A stretch of 64,000 bases of DNA from assembly GCF_018760365.1 (NCBI RefSeq), contig NZ_JAHIAB010000001.1:79813-143812 (forward strand). Reading direction: 5' to 3'. Under the pieces are notes generated by a model that worked only from the letters and a program-made list of their open reading frames with translations, did not search any database and was not told where the DNA came from. Origin of the DNA: Pseudooceanicola endophyticus. Lineage in GTDB: Bacteria; Pseudomonadota; Alphaproteobacteria; Rhodobacterales; Rhodobacteraceae. Positions 16,961 through 25,445 of the stretch are shown in pieces (positions within the stretch are counted from its first letter, which is position 1; the number at the start of each line of letters is the position of its first letter). A program made the translations under genes and the position numbers.

Positions 16961-17824
16961 TCAGAGCGTTCCGCCGAAGACCGGGAAGATGCCGGCTTCA
17001 CCGTAATCCGGCGCGGTTTCCTGGCCCTTGAGGGTCTCCATATCCGCATCGGAGAGGGTGAAATCCACCGCCGCATTGGTCTTCATATGCGCCGGATTCG
17101 CCGTCTTGGGCAGCGGCAGCAGGCCCAGTTGCAGGCAGTAGCGGATCCCCAGCTGCGGGACGGAAACGCCGTATTTCTCGGCCATGGCCCCGACCTCGGC
17201 GTTGCGGAACAGCGCGCCGTGGCCGACGGGGGAATAGGCCTCGACCAGGATGTCCTGCCGCTGGCAGACCTCGATCAGGTCGAAGGGGGTATTGGCGACA
17301 TGGGCGAGCACCTGGTTCAGCATCGGGCGGATCCGCGCGTGCCGCAGCAGGTTCTCCAGGTCGACGGTCTGGAAGTTCGACACGCCGATGGCGCGCAGCT
17401 TGCCGGCCTCATGAGCCTCTTCCAGCGCCTTCCAGGCCGCGACATTGCCGTCGAAGAAGCGGTCCTCTCCGGCGAAATCCATCCAGGGCTGGGGGCTGTG
17501 GATGATCATCAGGTCGATCACGTCCAGCCCCATGGTGGCAAGTGAGGCGTCGATGGCGGCCTTCGCGCCTTCGTAATCCTTGATCTCGGCCGCAAGCTTG
17601 GTGGTGACGAAGATCTCTTCCCGGGGCAGGCCCGAGGTGCGGATGCCCTCGCCCACGCCGCGTTCGTTGCCATAGGCCTGGGCGGTGTCGATATGGCGAT
17701 ACCCCAGGTCGAGCGCGGCGCGCACGGCCTCGGCCACCATGTCATCCTCGATCATCCATGTGCCGAGGCCCAGCTTGGGGATCTCGATGCCATTGGACAG
17801 GGTGTAGGTTTCGTTCAGGATCAT
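16961..17824 (-). CDS. aldo/keto reductase (2,5-diketo-D-gluconate reductase-like)
   Basis: A 287-residue aldo/keto reductase. The catalytic tetrad is visible: D in LGYRHIDTAQAYGNE with Y51, K in VTTKL, and H in LMIIHSPQPW. The cofactor-binding C-terminal region is present but the loop (LPLPKTANPAHMKTNAA) is shortened. It resembles class AKR5 enzymes that reduce small carbonyls with NADPH. It heads a minus-strand group with a cupin, an NADP-binding protein and a CMD-fold protein, which suggests a stress or detoxification set. Physiological substrate unknown. Confidence 0.9.
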   Translation of the reverse strand: MILNETYTLSNGIEIPKLGLGTWMIEDDMVAEAVRAALDLGYRHIDTAQAYGNERGVGEGIRTSGLPREEIFVTTKLAAEIKDYEGAKAAIDASLATMGLDVIDLMIIHSPQPWMDFAGEDRFFDGNVAAWKALEEAHEAGKLRAIGVSNFQTVDLENLLRHARIRPMLNQVLAHVANTPFDLIEVCQRQDILVEAYSPVGHGALFRNAEVGAMAEKYGVSVPQLGIRYCLQLGLLPLPKTANPAHMKTNAAVDFTLSDADMETLKGQETAPDYGEAGIFPVFGGTL

Positions 17825-17992
17825 CCTGGTCTCTTTCGTTGGGGGAATGCGGGACCGGCGCGCGCCCTGCCCGGGCGCGCGGGATCGACAGTCGGCAGTG
17901 GGATCGCGGGCCCCTGCCCAAGGCAGGGCCTCGGCATCATCGGGTCGGTTTCGCCCTCAAGGGGGCGTCAGGCGCGGGGCAGAGGGCCGGGG

Positions 17993-18388
17993 TCAGCCGG
18001 CGTAGTCTGCGTCCGAGACCTTCTCGAGCCAGGTCACGGCAGAGCCGTCGATGGCTTCCTGGATCGCGTGGTGGCTCATGGCGGTGTCGGGAGCGGCGCC
18101 GTGCCAGTGCTTTTCACCCGCCGGGAACCAGACAACATCCCCCGCCGAAACCTCTTCGACCGGGCCGCCTTCACGCTGGACGCGCCCCCGACCGAAAGTG
18201 ATGAGGATGGTCTGACCGGCGGGATGGGTATGCCAGGCGGTGCGGGCGCCGGGTTCGAAGGTGACATGGGCGCCGCTGACGCGACCGGGGGCTTCGGCCT
18301 GGAACTGGGGATCGATGCGGACGGTGCCGGTGAACCAGTCCTCGGGGCCTTTCACAGAGGGCGTGCTGCCCGAACGGGTGATCTTCAT
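17993..18388 (-). CDS. small cupin domain protein
   Basis: A 131-residue single-domain cupin. Metal-binding histidines occur in [12 protein letters not shown] (motif 1) and GEKHWHGA (motif 2). The overall pattern resembles the manganese cupin group that includes (R)-hydroxynitrile lyase homologues and enzymes found next to carboxymuconolactone decarboxylase-like proteins. AAAGGAG precedes the ATG. It lies 22 bases after the NADP-binding gene, so it is probably cotranscribed with it. Activity is unknown. Confidence 0.85.
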   Translation of the reverse strand: MKITRSGSTPSVKGPEDWFTGTVRIDPQFQAEAPGRVSGAHVTFEPGARTAWHTHPAGQTILITFGRGRVQREGGPVEEVSAGDVVWFPAGEKHWHGAAPDTAMSHHAIQEAIDGSAVTWLEKVSDADYAG

Positions 18389-18409
18389 GGGGTCTCCTTT
18401 CCGCGCGGA

Positions 18410-19048
18410 TCAGCCGCGCAGTTTCGTGAAAACATAGGTCAGTGCGGGGCCGCCGGGCTGGGCATAGGCCAGTTCGGCGGTGACCATGGCGAAGGGTTCG
18501 ACGAAGCGGGCATTGGACAGCCCGCCGCAGTCCAGCGGCGCAAAGCCCGTGTCGCGGATCAGTGGCGTGGCGGCCGCCCTTGCGGCACCGTCGTCGGCGC
18601 AGGTCAGGACCTGCGGCGCCGGCCCCCGGCCCTTGCGGGCAAAGACCGGGCCAAGGCTTTCCGAGGGCACGGTGTTGAAGCAGGACACCCAGCGGGCAGC
18701 GGGGCGCCGGCGGGCCAGATCCTCGGCGCCCGAGGTGGTTCCGCCCAGCACGATCCGGCTGTCGGTCGCATCCAGAGGCACGCAGCAATTCAGCACCAGC
18801 TTGCCGGCCATGTCCCCCGCCTGCGCCAGCACATCGGGAACCCGGGACCAGTGCACCGCCAGCAGCAGCGCCTCCGCATGGGCCACGGTCTCGGCCACGC
18901 CGGCACTGTGGCCGCCCGTCTCCTGCGCCAGGCGGTCCAGCTTCTGCGCCGAACGGGCGTAGGCAAAGCATACCTCGTGCCCGCAGGCGGCCCAGATCCG
19001 GCCAAGCGCGCCGCCCATGCGGCCCGACCCAAGGATGCCGATCTTCAT
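18410..19048 (-). CDS. NAD(P)-binding protein, F420H2:NADP oxidoreductase-like
   Basis: About 212 residues. The N-terminal Rossmann fold begins MKIGILGSGRMGGALG (GxGxxG variant) and the sequence follows the family that contains NADPH-dependent F420 reductases, in which AVHW, CFNT and the C-terminal FVEP region recur. In proteobacteria without F420 these are general NADP-dependent reductases. ATG 19048 has GGAG upstream; GTG 19066 overlaps the preceding gene's stop (GTGA) and is a possible start adding six residues. It is tightly coupled to the CMD-like gene. Confidence 0.78.
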   Translation of the reverse strand: MKIGILGSGRMGGALGRIWAACGHEVCFAYARSAQKLDRLAQETGGHSAGVAETVAHAEALLLAVHWSRVPDVLAQAGDMAGKLVLNCCVPLDATDSRIVLGGTTSGAEDLARRRPAARWVSCFNTVPSESLGPVFARKGRGPAPQVLTCADDGAARAAATPLIRDTGFAPLDCGGLSNARFVEPFAMVTAELAYAQPGGPALTYVFTKLRG

Positions 19049-19062
19049 GCGCCGGGTCTCCG

Positions 19063-19836
19063 TCACGGGGTGCGCGCCTCGAACACCTGCTTCGCCACCG
19101 GCAGGGCCGAGAAGACGCGGGGCCAGCCGGCATAGAAGGCAAGGTGCGACAGCATGGCCCCAGCCTCTTCCTGCGTCAGCCCGTTGTCCATGGCGCGGTT
19201 GAGGTGGAAGGTCATCTGCGCCGGCTGACCGGCGGCAATCAGCGCGGCGACGGTGACCAGGCTGCGGTCGCGCGGCGCAAGGCCCGGGCGCCGCCAGAGG
19301 TCGAGGAACAGCACCTCGCGCGTATTGGCGACGACGCCGGGGCTGACATTGGCGAAGTTGCCCTGAACGGTCGCCTCGCGCGCCGCTTCAGCCGCTTCGT
19401 TCAGGGGCAGCAGCCCGGGCGTGGCACCGGGCAGATCCTCGGGGGCAATACCGCGTTCGGCGAAGACCGGCGCGATGGCCTGCGCGGCAGCGGTGGCGTT
19501 GCCAAGGCCGGTGTAGAAGGCCAGCTGGGTGATGGTTTCCGACAGCTCCGCCGGTGTGACGCCGGCATCCAGAGCGAGGGCCGCGTGGACGGCAAGGGTG
19601 TCGGCCTCGTGCCGGGTCACCAGCGTCGCGAAGGTGACCAGCGCCCGGTCGCGCGGGGCCAGCGCGGCCTGCGCCCATTCCCCATCGAACAGCGCGCCCT
19701 CGGCATAGGCGGCAAGCGCGGGCGCCACCTGCGCCACGGCGCCCGGCAGGGTGCTGCGCGGATCCTCGGCAAAGGCGGGCGCCGCCAGCAGGCTCAGGGC
19801 GGAGGCCGCGGTCAGGGAGGTGATCTTGCGGGGCAT
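19063..19836 (-). CDS. exported carboxymuconolactone decarboxylase family protein (two CMD domains)
   Basis: About 257 residues with a signal peptide (MPRKITSLTAASALSLLAAPAFA), unusual for a CMD-fold protein. Two copies of the CMD helical domain follow: residues ~40-110 (RDRALVTFATLVTRHEADTL) and ~160-240 (RDRSLVTVAALIAAGQPAQM). The usual peroxidase CxxC pair is absent from both. ATG 19836 is preceded by AGGAG; ATG 19884 would place residues in front of the signal peptide. It may be a periplasmic partner of the cupin and NADP-binding proteins. Function unknown. Confidence 0.85.
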   Translation of the reverse strand: MPRKITSLTAASALSLLAAPAFAEDPRSTLPGAVAQVAPALAAYAEGALFDGEWAQAALAPRDRALVTFATLVTRHEADTLAVHAALALDAGVTPAELSETITQLAFYTGLGNATAAAQAIAPVFAERGIAPEDLPGATPGLLPLNEAAEAAREATVQGNFANVSPGVVANTREVLFLDLWRRPGLAPRDRSLVTVAALIAAGQPAQMTFHLNRAMDNGLTQEEAGAMLSHLAFYAGWPRVFSALPVAKQVFEARTP

Positions 19837-19936
19837 CGGGAACTCCTGTTCGGTTGCTTCCCTGATGTGGCTTTTCCGGGGCAAAGCTTAATGCCCGAAA
19901 TGATCACCCCACTCATGATCCGCCCTCATGAATGGA

Positions 19937-20830
19937 TCAGCTTTCGCGCAGCGCCTCCAGCACCACGTCGAAAGCCGAGGAAGAGCGCTGGCGACTGGGG
20001 TAATACAGGTGGAACCCCGGGAAGGAGGGGCAGTAGTCGCCAAGGCAGGCCACCAGGGCGCCGCTGTCCAGATGCGGCTGTGCCAGCCGTTCGGGGATCA
20101 GCGCCAGCCCGTGGCCGTCGACGGCGGCCCGCATCACCGGGTTGATCGTGTTGAAGGTGGCCTGGCCCTGCACCCGGATGTTCAGCTCCCGGCCCTGTGC
20201 GTCCTCAAACTCCCAGGCATAGAGCGCGCCATGGGTCGAGAGGCGCAGATTGATGCAGGCATGATCGGTCAGGGCCTGGGGCGTCGCAGGCGTGCCACGA
20301 GCGGCGTAATAGCCGGGGCTGCCCACGCAGATCATGCGTTCATCCGGGCCGATGCGCATGGCGATCATCCCCTCGCTGACCTGATCGCCGTAGCGCACGC
20401 CCGCGTCGCATTGCGCGGCGGCCAGATCGGTAAAGCCGTAATCCATGACGAATTCCACCTTCACCCCGGGATGGGCCTTCAGCACCGGCGACAACTTGGG
20501 CCAGAGCAGGCTTTCGATGGCATATTCCACCGCCACGATCCGCACCGTGCCCGCCGGCTCGTCCCGGCTGTCGTTGAGGGCCTGAAGCCGGGTCTCGATC
20601 ATCTCGAAACAGGGATTGAGGGTTGCCAGCAGGTCCTCTCCGGCCAGGGTCGGCGCGACAGAGCGGGTGGTGCGGGTCAGCAGACGCAGGCCAAGCCGCT
20701 GTTCCAGCGCCTTGATGGTGTGGCTCAGCGCCGATTGCGAGACGTTCAGCTTGGCTGCCGCACGGGTGAAACTGCGTTCCTCGGCGACGGCGGCGAAGGC
20801 AATCAGGTCAGAGATATTCTCGCGGATCAT
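19937..20830 (-). CDS. LysR family transcriptional regulator
   Basis: A 297-residue LysR regulator with helix-turn-helix at ~residues 18-37 (RSFTRAAAKLNVSQSALSHT) followed by an effector domain containing YGFTDLAAAQCDAGVRYGD. It belongs to the branch that controls small oxidoreductases. ATG 20830 starts at MIRENISDLIAFAAV; an ATG at 20971 would add 47 proline-rich residues. It lies upstream of, and in line with, the exported CMD-like gene and may control that gene group. It is separated by 400 bases from the divergent cyclophilin-like gene. Confidence 0.88.
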   Translation of the reverse strand: MIRENISDLIAFAAVAEERSFTRAAAKLNVSQSALSHTIKALEQRLGLRLLTRTTRSVAPTLAGEDLLATLNPCFEMIETRLQALNDSRDEPAGTVRIVAVEYAIESLLWPKLSPVLKAHPGVKVEFVMDYGFTDLAAAQCDAGVRYGDQVSEGMIAMRIGPDERMICVGSPGYYAARGTPATPQALTDHACINLRLSTHGALYAWEFEDAQGRELNIRVQGQATFNTINPVMRAAVDGHGLALIPERLAQPHLDSGALVACLGDYCPSFPGFHLYYPSRQRSSSAFDVVLEALRES

Positions 20831-21238
20831 GGGGCTGGCCGGGGTTGGTGTCTGGACGATCAAGATGGGTTCCCGATGATAGCGGATTGCGGGGGCGGAC
20901 GTCGATGGAAGAGCGGTTGCGACGGACTGTCCTGTCGGATTGGCCGGGATGGCGCGCGGCAGGGTGCCCACCCCATCTGGGGGCGCGGGGCACGGCCGTC
21001 ATGGCCCCGGGGCCGAAACCGCCCATGAGCGCGCCTCATGAATGCTGTGCGACAATCCGCGATTATCCCGGCGCCGGATCCGGGCCATCCTTCCGGGCAG
21101 AGCCCCCCCAGAGCCCCCGGAGCGCCCCATGCCCGACGCCTGCCCGCCCCCGCCCCATCCGCTATCGACCCCGCCCATGGTGCCATCCCCATGTGGCGGC
21201 TCCCGCCCCGTGCGGCAGGCGCAGGAGGCGGTTGGCGG
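20831..21238. other. 408-base divergent intergenic region
   Basis: GC-rich spacer between the divergent LysR gene and the cyclophilin-like gene. Several antisense or alternative-frame ORFs cross it, but none has a family signature. No clear promoter or large dyad was recognised here. Confidence 0.6.
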
Positions 21239-21592
21239 ATGATCCCGATTTTCATCCTCGCAGGCAGCATCGTGCTGACGGCCACGCTGGACGACACTGC
21301 CGTGGCCCATTCCTTTGCCGCGCTGCTGCCGCTCGAGGTCAGCCTCAGCGATTACCACGGGATCGAGAAGGTGGCGGATCTGCCCCGGCGGCTGAAGACC
21401 GGATCGGCGCCCGACAGCTACGCCGCCTCCCGAGGGGATATCACGCTCTACGCGCCCTGGGGCAACCTGGCGATTTTCTACAGGGATTTCCCCTCTGCGC
21501 CGGGGCTGATCCGCCTCGGGGCCCTGGACGCCCCGACCGATGTCCGGCTTGAGGCCCTGATGGGCAGGGTCCGATTCGAACGCACCCTTTGA
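21239..21592 (+). CDS. cyclophilin-like fold protein
   Basis: A 117-residue protein beginning MIPIFILAGSIVLTATLDD and containing the TADAFAALLP-like stretch (VAHSFAALLPLEVSLSDYHG) and GDITLYAPWGNLAIFYRDF. This is the cyclophilin-like beta-barrel family (Cyclophil_like). These proteins are often next to NADP-dependent oxidoreductases and cupins, as here, and no enzymatic activity is established. AGGAGG lies 9 bases upstream of ATG 21239; an earlier ATG at 21038 would add an unconserved proline-rich leader. It may belong to the redox gene group. Confidence 0.8.
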   Translation: MIPIFILAGSIVLTATLDDTAVAHSFAALLPLEVSLSDYHGIEKVADLPRRLKTGSAPDSYAASRGDITLYAPWGNLAIFYRDFPSAPGLIRLGALDAPTDVRLEALMGRVRFERTL

Positions 21593-21715
21593 CACGACCG
21601 GCCTCAGGTCCGACCGGGCCGGCCAAGGGCGCCTTCCCGGGCCTGAGGCCGCGCCGGAGGCTGGCATATTTATCACATTCAATTTTCAAAATGCCCACCC
21701 TTGCACCGAATCACC

Positions 21716-21730
21716 TTAAGGTTGTGTTAA
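21716..21730. promoter_or_regulatory. CtrA-type box TTAA-N7-TTAA
   Basis: TTAA at 21716-21719 and TTAA at 21727-21730, spaced exactly 7 bases, match the consensus bound by the alphaproteobacterial master regulator CtrA. The site is 35 bases upstream of the outer membrane protein start codon, so it would lie on its promoter. Confidence 0.5.
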
Positions 21731-21765
21731 TTGTTGAGCACTTCACGAACGCAAAGGACAGGCAC

Positions 21766-22350
21766 ATGAAAACGATCTTTCTGACTTCCGCCTTCGCCCT
21801 CGCGGCGGGCGCCGCAGCGGCGGGGTCCTACGGCCCTGCGAAGATGGAACCGGCCCCGATGGTGGCCACCCCGGTCATGGCAGCGCCGACCGCCGACTGG
21901 ACCGGCCCCTACCTGGGCGTCGCCGCCGGCGTCGGCAAGGTCGAGGCCGATTACATGGGCACGACCGACGACGAGGATCTGAATGCCTACGGCGTCTTCG
22001 GCGGCTATGATTACGACATGGGCCAGTGGGTCCTGGGCGGAGAGCTGGACTACAACAGCATCGACATCGACAATACCGACGACGATGGCGACCTGTACCG
22101 CCTGCGCGGGCGGATCGGCTACGATGCCGGCGCCTTCATGCCCTATGTCACGCTGGGCGCGGCCTGGCTGAAGGTCGATGACGAGACCGACAACGGCTTC
22201 ACCTACGGCGCCGGCGTCGACTACATGATCAACGAGAACTTCAGCATCGGCGCCGAGATCACGATGAACAGTTTCCGCGATTTCCAGGACACCAGCGGCC
22301 TGGACGTGGATGCGCGGATGATCCAGCTTCGGGGGTCCTTCAGGTTCTGA
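21766..22350 (+). CDS. outer membrane beta-barrel protein (OmpA-like/porin family)
   Basis: A 194-residue protein with a signal peptide (MKTIFLTSAFALAAGAAAAG) and an 8-strand-type beta-barrel: WTGPYLGVAAG, YGVFGGYDYDMGQWVLGGEL, YRLRGRIGYDAGAFMPYVTLG, a DDETDNG turn, and a C-terminal strand ending in F (IQLRGSFRF). It resembles small opacity/Omp25-type barrels. Acidic turns (DDEDLNAY, DNTDDDGD) may bind calcium. ATG 21766 has AAAGGA upstream. The gene is monocistronic, with a terminator 27 bases after the stop and a CtrA-type box at its promoter. Confidence 0.88.
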   Translation: MKTIFLTSAFALAAGAAAAGSYGPAKMEPAPMVATPVMAAPTADWTGPYLGVAAGVGKVEADYMGTTDDEDLNAYGVFGGYDYDMGQWVLGGELDYNSIDIDNTDDDGDLYRLRGRIGYDAGAFMPYVTLGAAWLKVDDETDNGFTYGAGVDYMINENFSIGAEITMNSFRDFQDTSGLDVDARMIQLRGSFRF

Positions 22351-22377
22351 ACGACCATCCCCGGAAAGCCCCTCGGG

Positions 22378-22406
22378 AAGGGCGCCGCGTCACTGCGGCG
22401 CCCTTT
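22378..22406 (+). terminator. Rho-independent terminator of the beta-barrel gene
   Basis: An 11-bp stem, AAGGGCGCCGC (22378-22388) with GCGGCGCCCTT (22395-22405), loop of 6, ending in TTTCGCATTTT. Confidence 0.85.
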
Positions 22407-22826
22407 CGCATTTTCCGACCCGTTTTAAGGTTCGCTTAAGGTTGAGAGGCCAAAGCCCCCCCCGAGGCCGGGAGCTTTTCGTCCCCGAGAAAAGCGTGTT
22501 TCCTGTCGTTTCCGCCCGGCCTCCCCCCTCCTCCTGGCTAAGGCCCCTCCGGGTGCTGCGCCGCCGCACGGCGCCTCCATACCCCCCCAAGGCCCCGGCG
22601 TATCCGCCTTTGGCAGGATGACACCCCCCCCATTCCGATAGGCCAAATGGCTAGTCCGCCCCGCCGAAAATCGGCCAATTGCGCTACGGCATTAGCCAAT
22701 GGCCCCCTGTAACTTTGTCCGAATTTATTTTCCCGATACCTCCCCATAAAACTAAATCTCGAAGCGCCGTTCCGCGTTTCATTTCAAAGGAGAAGCGGTC
22801 ATTCCGCTTAATGGGAGGTACACATC
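22407..22826. other. intergenic region with a second CtrA-type box
   Basis: A 420-base region between the beta-barrel terminator and the Gly/Ser-rich gene. TTAA at 22435-22438 and 22446-22449 are separated by exactly 7 bases, a second CtrA-type box nearly 380 bases before the next gene. The rest is unusually C- or G-run rich (runs of 6 to 8) and then turns AT-rich near 22710-22780, as expected for a promoter. GGGAGGT precedes the next start. No gene or RNA was recognised. Confidence 0.55.
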
Positions 22827-23219
22827 ATGAAAGTTCTCATTCTTGCCACCACGGCCCTCTTTATCGGCGCCGGCGTCGCATCCGCTGACACCGTGCTTGG
22901 CACCGGTTCCTGGTCCGGCTCGGAAAGCGGCGCCAGCTTCGGCGGCGGCTCGGGCGCCGGCACCTTCGGGGGCATCTCGGGCGCATCCAACACCACCTCG
23001 ATGAACCTGTCGTCCTCGGGCGCTGCGGGCGGCTTCACCGCCATCGGCCCGGGCGGCGCGGTGTCGGGGTCCGGCTCCACCACCAATGCCTCGGGCAGCG
23101 TCAGCAACACCTCGGTTGCGGGCTCCTTCGGCTTCGGTGGCGCAGGCGCCTCGGGCGGCTACACCGGCTCGAACGGCAGCTCTGCCGGCGCCTTCGGGGG
23201 GCTTGGCACCATCTTCTGA
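22827..23219 (+). CDS. secreted Gly/Ser-rich protein of unknown function
   Basis: 130 residues: signal peptide 1-20 (LILATTALFIGAGVASA), then a low-complexity mature part made almost only of G, S, T, A, N, F and V, with recurring FGG, SGAS and GSGS segments and no cysteine. Composition resembles surface-fibre or biofilm proteins, but the spaced Q/N pattern of curli subunits is not seen. It is followed 117 bases later by a second exported Gly/Ser-rich protein, so the two may be cotranscribed. No function can be assigned. Confidence 0.72.
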   Translation: MKVLILATTALFIGAGVASADTVLGTGSWSGSESGASFGGGSGAGTFGGISGASNTTSMNLSSSGAAGGFTAIGPGGAVSGSGSTTNASGSVSNTSVAGSFGFGGAGASGGYTGSNGSSAGAFGGLGTIF

Positions 23220-23336
23220 CGGATGGTGTCAGGGCTCGGGTCCGCCTGCGCGGTCCCGGGCTGGCCGGAGTGGGTATCCGAACGTACCGCTCCGGCCTCT
23301 TTGAAAACCTCTGCGTTCGGAGGGGAGTATGAAACC

Positions 23337-24074
23337 ATGAAAATCGTGACAAAGGATATCCCTGCCACAGCCGTGACTGTCGCAGCCATCGTCGCCACCT
23401 CGCTGCTCTGGAGCGTCTCCGCGACCGCCCAGACCACCACGACCACCAGCAATGCCGGGTCCAGCTCTGCCAGCTCTGCCCAGGTGGAAAGCTCGGCGGG
23501 CGCCTATGCGTCCGGGGGCACGGGGGGCAATTCCAATTCCAATGCCCAGATCTACATCGATCAGAGCACGCCCGAGACGATCACCACCCGCCAGCAGTAC
23601 ACCGGGAAATACACGGTGCGTTCCGCCCCGGCGGTGCAGCCGCCCTCGATGGGCTCCGGCCATCCCTGCGCGCTGGCCAGCAGCATCGGCATCTCTCTGA
23701 TCGGAGGCGGAGCCGCTGGCGGTCTGGGACGTGTCGACGAGGCCTGCCTGCTGGCACAGATGGGCCAGGGCCAGGCCGCCCTGCTGATGATCGCCCGGCG
23801 TGACAGCGAGGCCTGCGTGGCCCTGCGCCAGGTCGGCACGATCCCGTCGAACAGCGTCTGCTCGGCCACCGAACGCCGCCAGGCCGCCCGCGCCCAGAGG
23901 GCCTCTGCCCCGCAGGTCAGCCGCCAGGCCGCCACCCCGGCCACGCCGCGCCCGATCGCCAGCTACGTGCGCTGCTCGCGTCGCTCCGACGGCAAGATCC
24001 TGGCACAGCGGCAAAGGGGCACCCCCTATACCGACGCCCAGGTCGCCGATTATTGCCGGGGCCAGATCAAATGA
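23337..24074 (+). CDS. exported protein with Ser/Gly/Thr-rich N-terminal region, unknown function
   Basis: 245 residues. A signal peptide (~1-32, cleavage after SVSATA) is followed by a Thr/Ser/Gly/Asn-rich segment (~33-75), then a conserved-looking core with C-A-L-A-S-S-I-G-I-S-L-I-G-G-G-A-A-G-G at ~105-125 and five cysteines in the mature part (e.g. GHPCAL, DEACLL, SEACVAL, SNSVC, VRCSRR), suggesting disulfides. It ends with YTDAQVADYCRGQIK. GGAGGGGAG precedes the ATG. Its neighbour upstream is also Gly/Ser-rich and exported. Not recognised; a surface or envelope role is inferred. Confidence 0.72.
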   Translation: MKIVTKDIPATAVTVAAIVATSLLWSVSATAQTTTTTSNAGSSSASSAQVESSAGAYASGGTGGNSNSNAQIYIDQSTPETITTRQQYTGKYTVRSAPAVQPPSMGSGHPCALASSIGISLIGGGAAGGLGRVDEACLLAQMGQGQAALLMIARRDSEACVALRQVGTIPSNSVCSATERRQAARAQRASAPQVSRQAATPATPRPIASYVRCSRRSDGKILAQRQRGTPYTDAQVADYCRGQIK

Positions 24075-24144
24075 CAGCCTGACGCCCGCCGCCGGATTTC
24101 CGCGCGGCGGGTCCGATTCCGGAAATGCAGATTACGGAAAGATG

Positions 24145-24174
24145 ATGGCCCCGGGATATCCGGGGCCATATCCT
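24145..24174 (+). terminator. Rho-independent terminator
   Basis: A 10-bp stem, ATGGCCCCGG (24145-24154) with CCGGGGCCAT (24160-24169), loop GATAT, followed by ATCCTTTT. A weaker hairpin (CCCGCCGC with GCGGCGGG) lies ~60 bases before it. Ends the two-gene secreted-protein unit. Confidence 0.8.
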
Positions 24175-24246
24175 TTTGCACATCCTCATTTCGAAGGAAC
24201 ACCCCCGAGCCGAAAAATGGAACCCTCAGGATTCAGCTTTTGACGG

Positions 24247-25227
24247 CTATTGATTCCAGGGGTGATCCATCAGGTACTGGGCGTAATGCGCCCGCAGCAC
24301 CTCGGTCAGTCGGGAAAAGTAATCGGCATAGGAGGGCACCGTCATCAGGTGCCGGGGCGTCGCCAGCACCATCTGCTGGGCGGTGCGTCCGATGTCGTAA
24401 AAATTCACCTGGGACCGGATGCGCTCTGACAGGTTGCTGTGCAGCGTGATGGAGACATGGCAGGTGCCCAGGCCCGCCGCAACGATCTCGGCCGCGCCCA
24501 GGTGCAGGTCGCTGACGTAGAAGGGCACCGCGCCGGGCAGATGGGCTGCGAACCAGATGTCGCTGGTCGCACGCCATTCATGGGGCACATCCACCACCAC
24601 CCGGTTGCTCAGCGCCGACGGCAGCACCGTCGGCAGCGTGCCGGCATCGATGATGCCGCGCACCAGGGCAGGATCGACGCTCTTGGGCACGGCCCAGAGG
24701 ATGCGGTCCTCGTACAGCACCTCGCTGCGGAAGGCCGGCATCTCCGAAAGGGCGCTGGTCATGGCCATCAGGGCCATGTTGGCCTTCCGGATCTCCAGAT
24801 ATTCCATCAGCATGGAGCTGGAGGGCGCCCAGCTGACCGAAAATTCCGAGATCGTCGGATCGGCCCGCGCCTCGGCGGCGGCATAGCCCAGCACCCGGCC
24901 CGAATGCGACGGCATGGTGGCAAAGCGGATGCGGTAGCGGTGCTGGCCGAACAGCTCCCGGTGGCGGTGCGTTCCGGCTTCCAGGTCCGAGAGCACGGCG
25001 CGCGCGGTGCGCGCCCAGAGCTCTCCGGCAGCGGTCAGCACGTCGAGCCGCTGACGGTCGCGGTGCACCAGCTCGGCCCCCACCGCTTCCTCCAGCTTGG
25101 CCAGCTGCGCCGAGACGGTCGGCTGAGACACCCCCAGAAGCTTTGCGGCCTGGCGCATCGATCCCGCCGCAGTGATGGCATTCAGGACTTCCATTTGCCG
25201 TATCGTGATCGCATTCGAATAGGGCAT
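24247..25227 (-). CDS. LysR family transcriptional regulator
   Basis: A 326-residue LysR protein. Helix-turn-helix at ~residues 17-36 (GSMRQAAKLLGVSQPTVSAQ) and an effector domain with WFAAHLPGAVPFYVSDLHLGAAEIVAAGLG. The C-terminus (LRAHYAQYLMDHPWNQ) is not typical of the well-studied clades. ATG 25227 starts at MPYSNAITI with GGAG upstream; the earlier ATG at 25296 adds a cysteine-rich tail. It converges on the secreted-protein unit and its target is not evident. Confidence 0.88.
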   Translation of the reverse strand: MPYSNAITIRQMEVLNAITAAGSMRQAAKLLGVSQPTVSAQLAKLEEAVGAELVHRDRQRLDVLTAAGELWARTARAVLSDLEAGTHRHRELFGQHRYRIRFATMPSHSGRVLGYAAAEARADPTISEFSVSWAPSSSMLMEYLEIRKANMALMAMTSALSEMPAFRSEVLYEDRILWAVPKSVDPALVRGIIDAGTLPTVLPSALSNRVVVDVPHEWRATSDIWFAAHLPGAVPFYVSDLHLGAAEIVAAGLGTCHVSITLHSNLSERIRSQVNFYDIGRTAQQMVLATPRHLMTVPSYADYFSRLTEVLRAHYAQYLMDHPWNQ

Positions 25228-25445
25228 TGCCAACTCCAAGGACCCGGGGCACCGGCGCCTTGCGCAGGGGCCCGCTGCATGCGCAGCGCACATCACTTCC
25301 CGGTCCCCTGCCTTCGTTCCCCGAAGAAAACCTATACACTCATAAGGCGATACGCGATTATTTACAACAAATTAAGAAAGCCATTCCCGAGCCTCGCCGG
25401 AGGCACCCGCCAGAGCCGCTCCGCCGCGCCCGGACCCCGGCCCGG

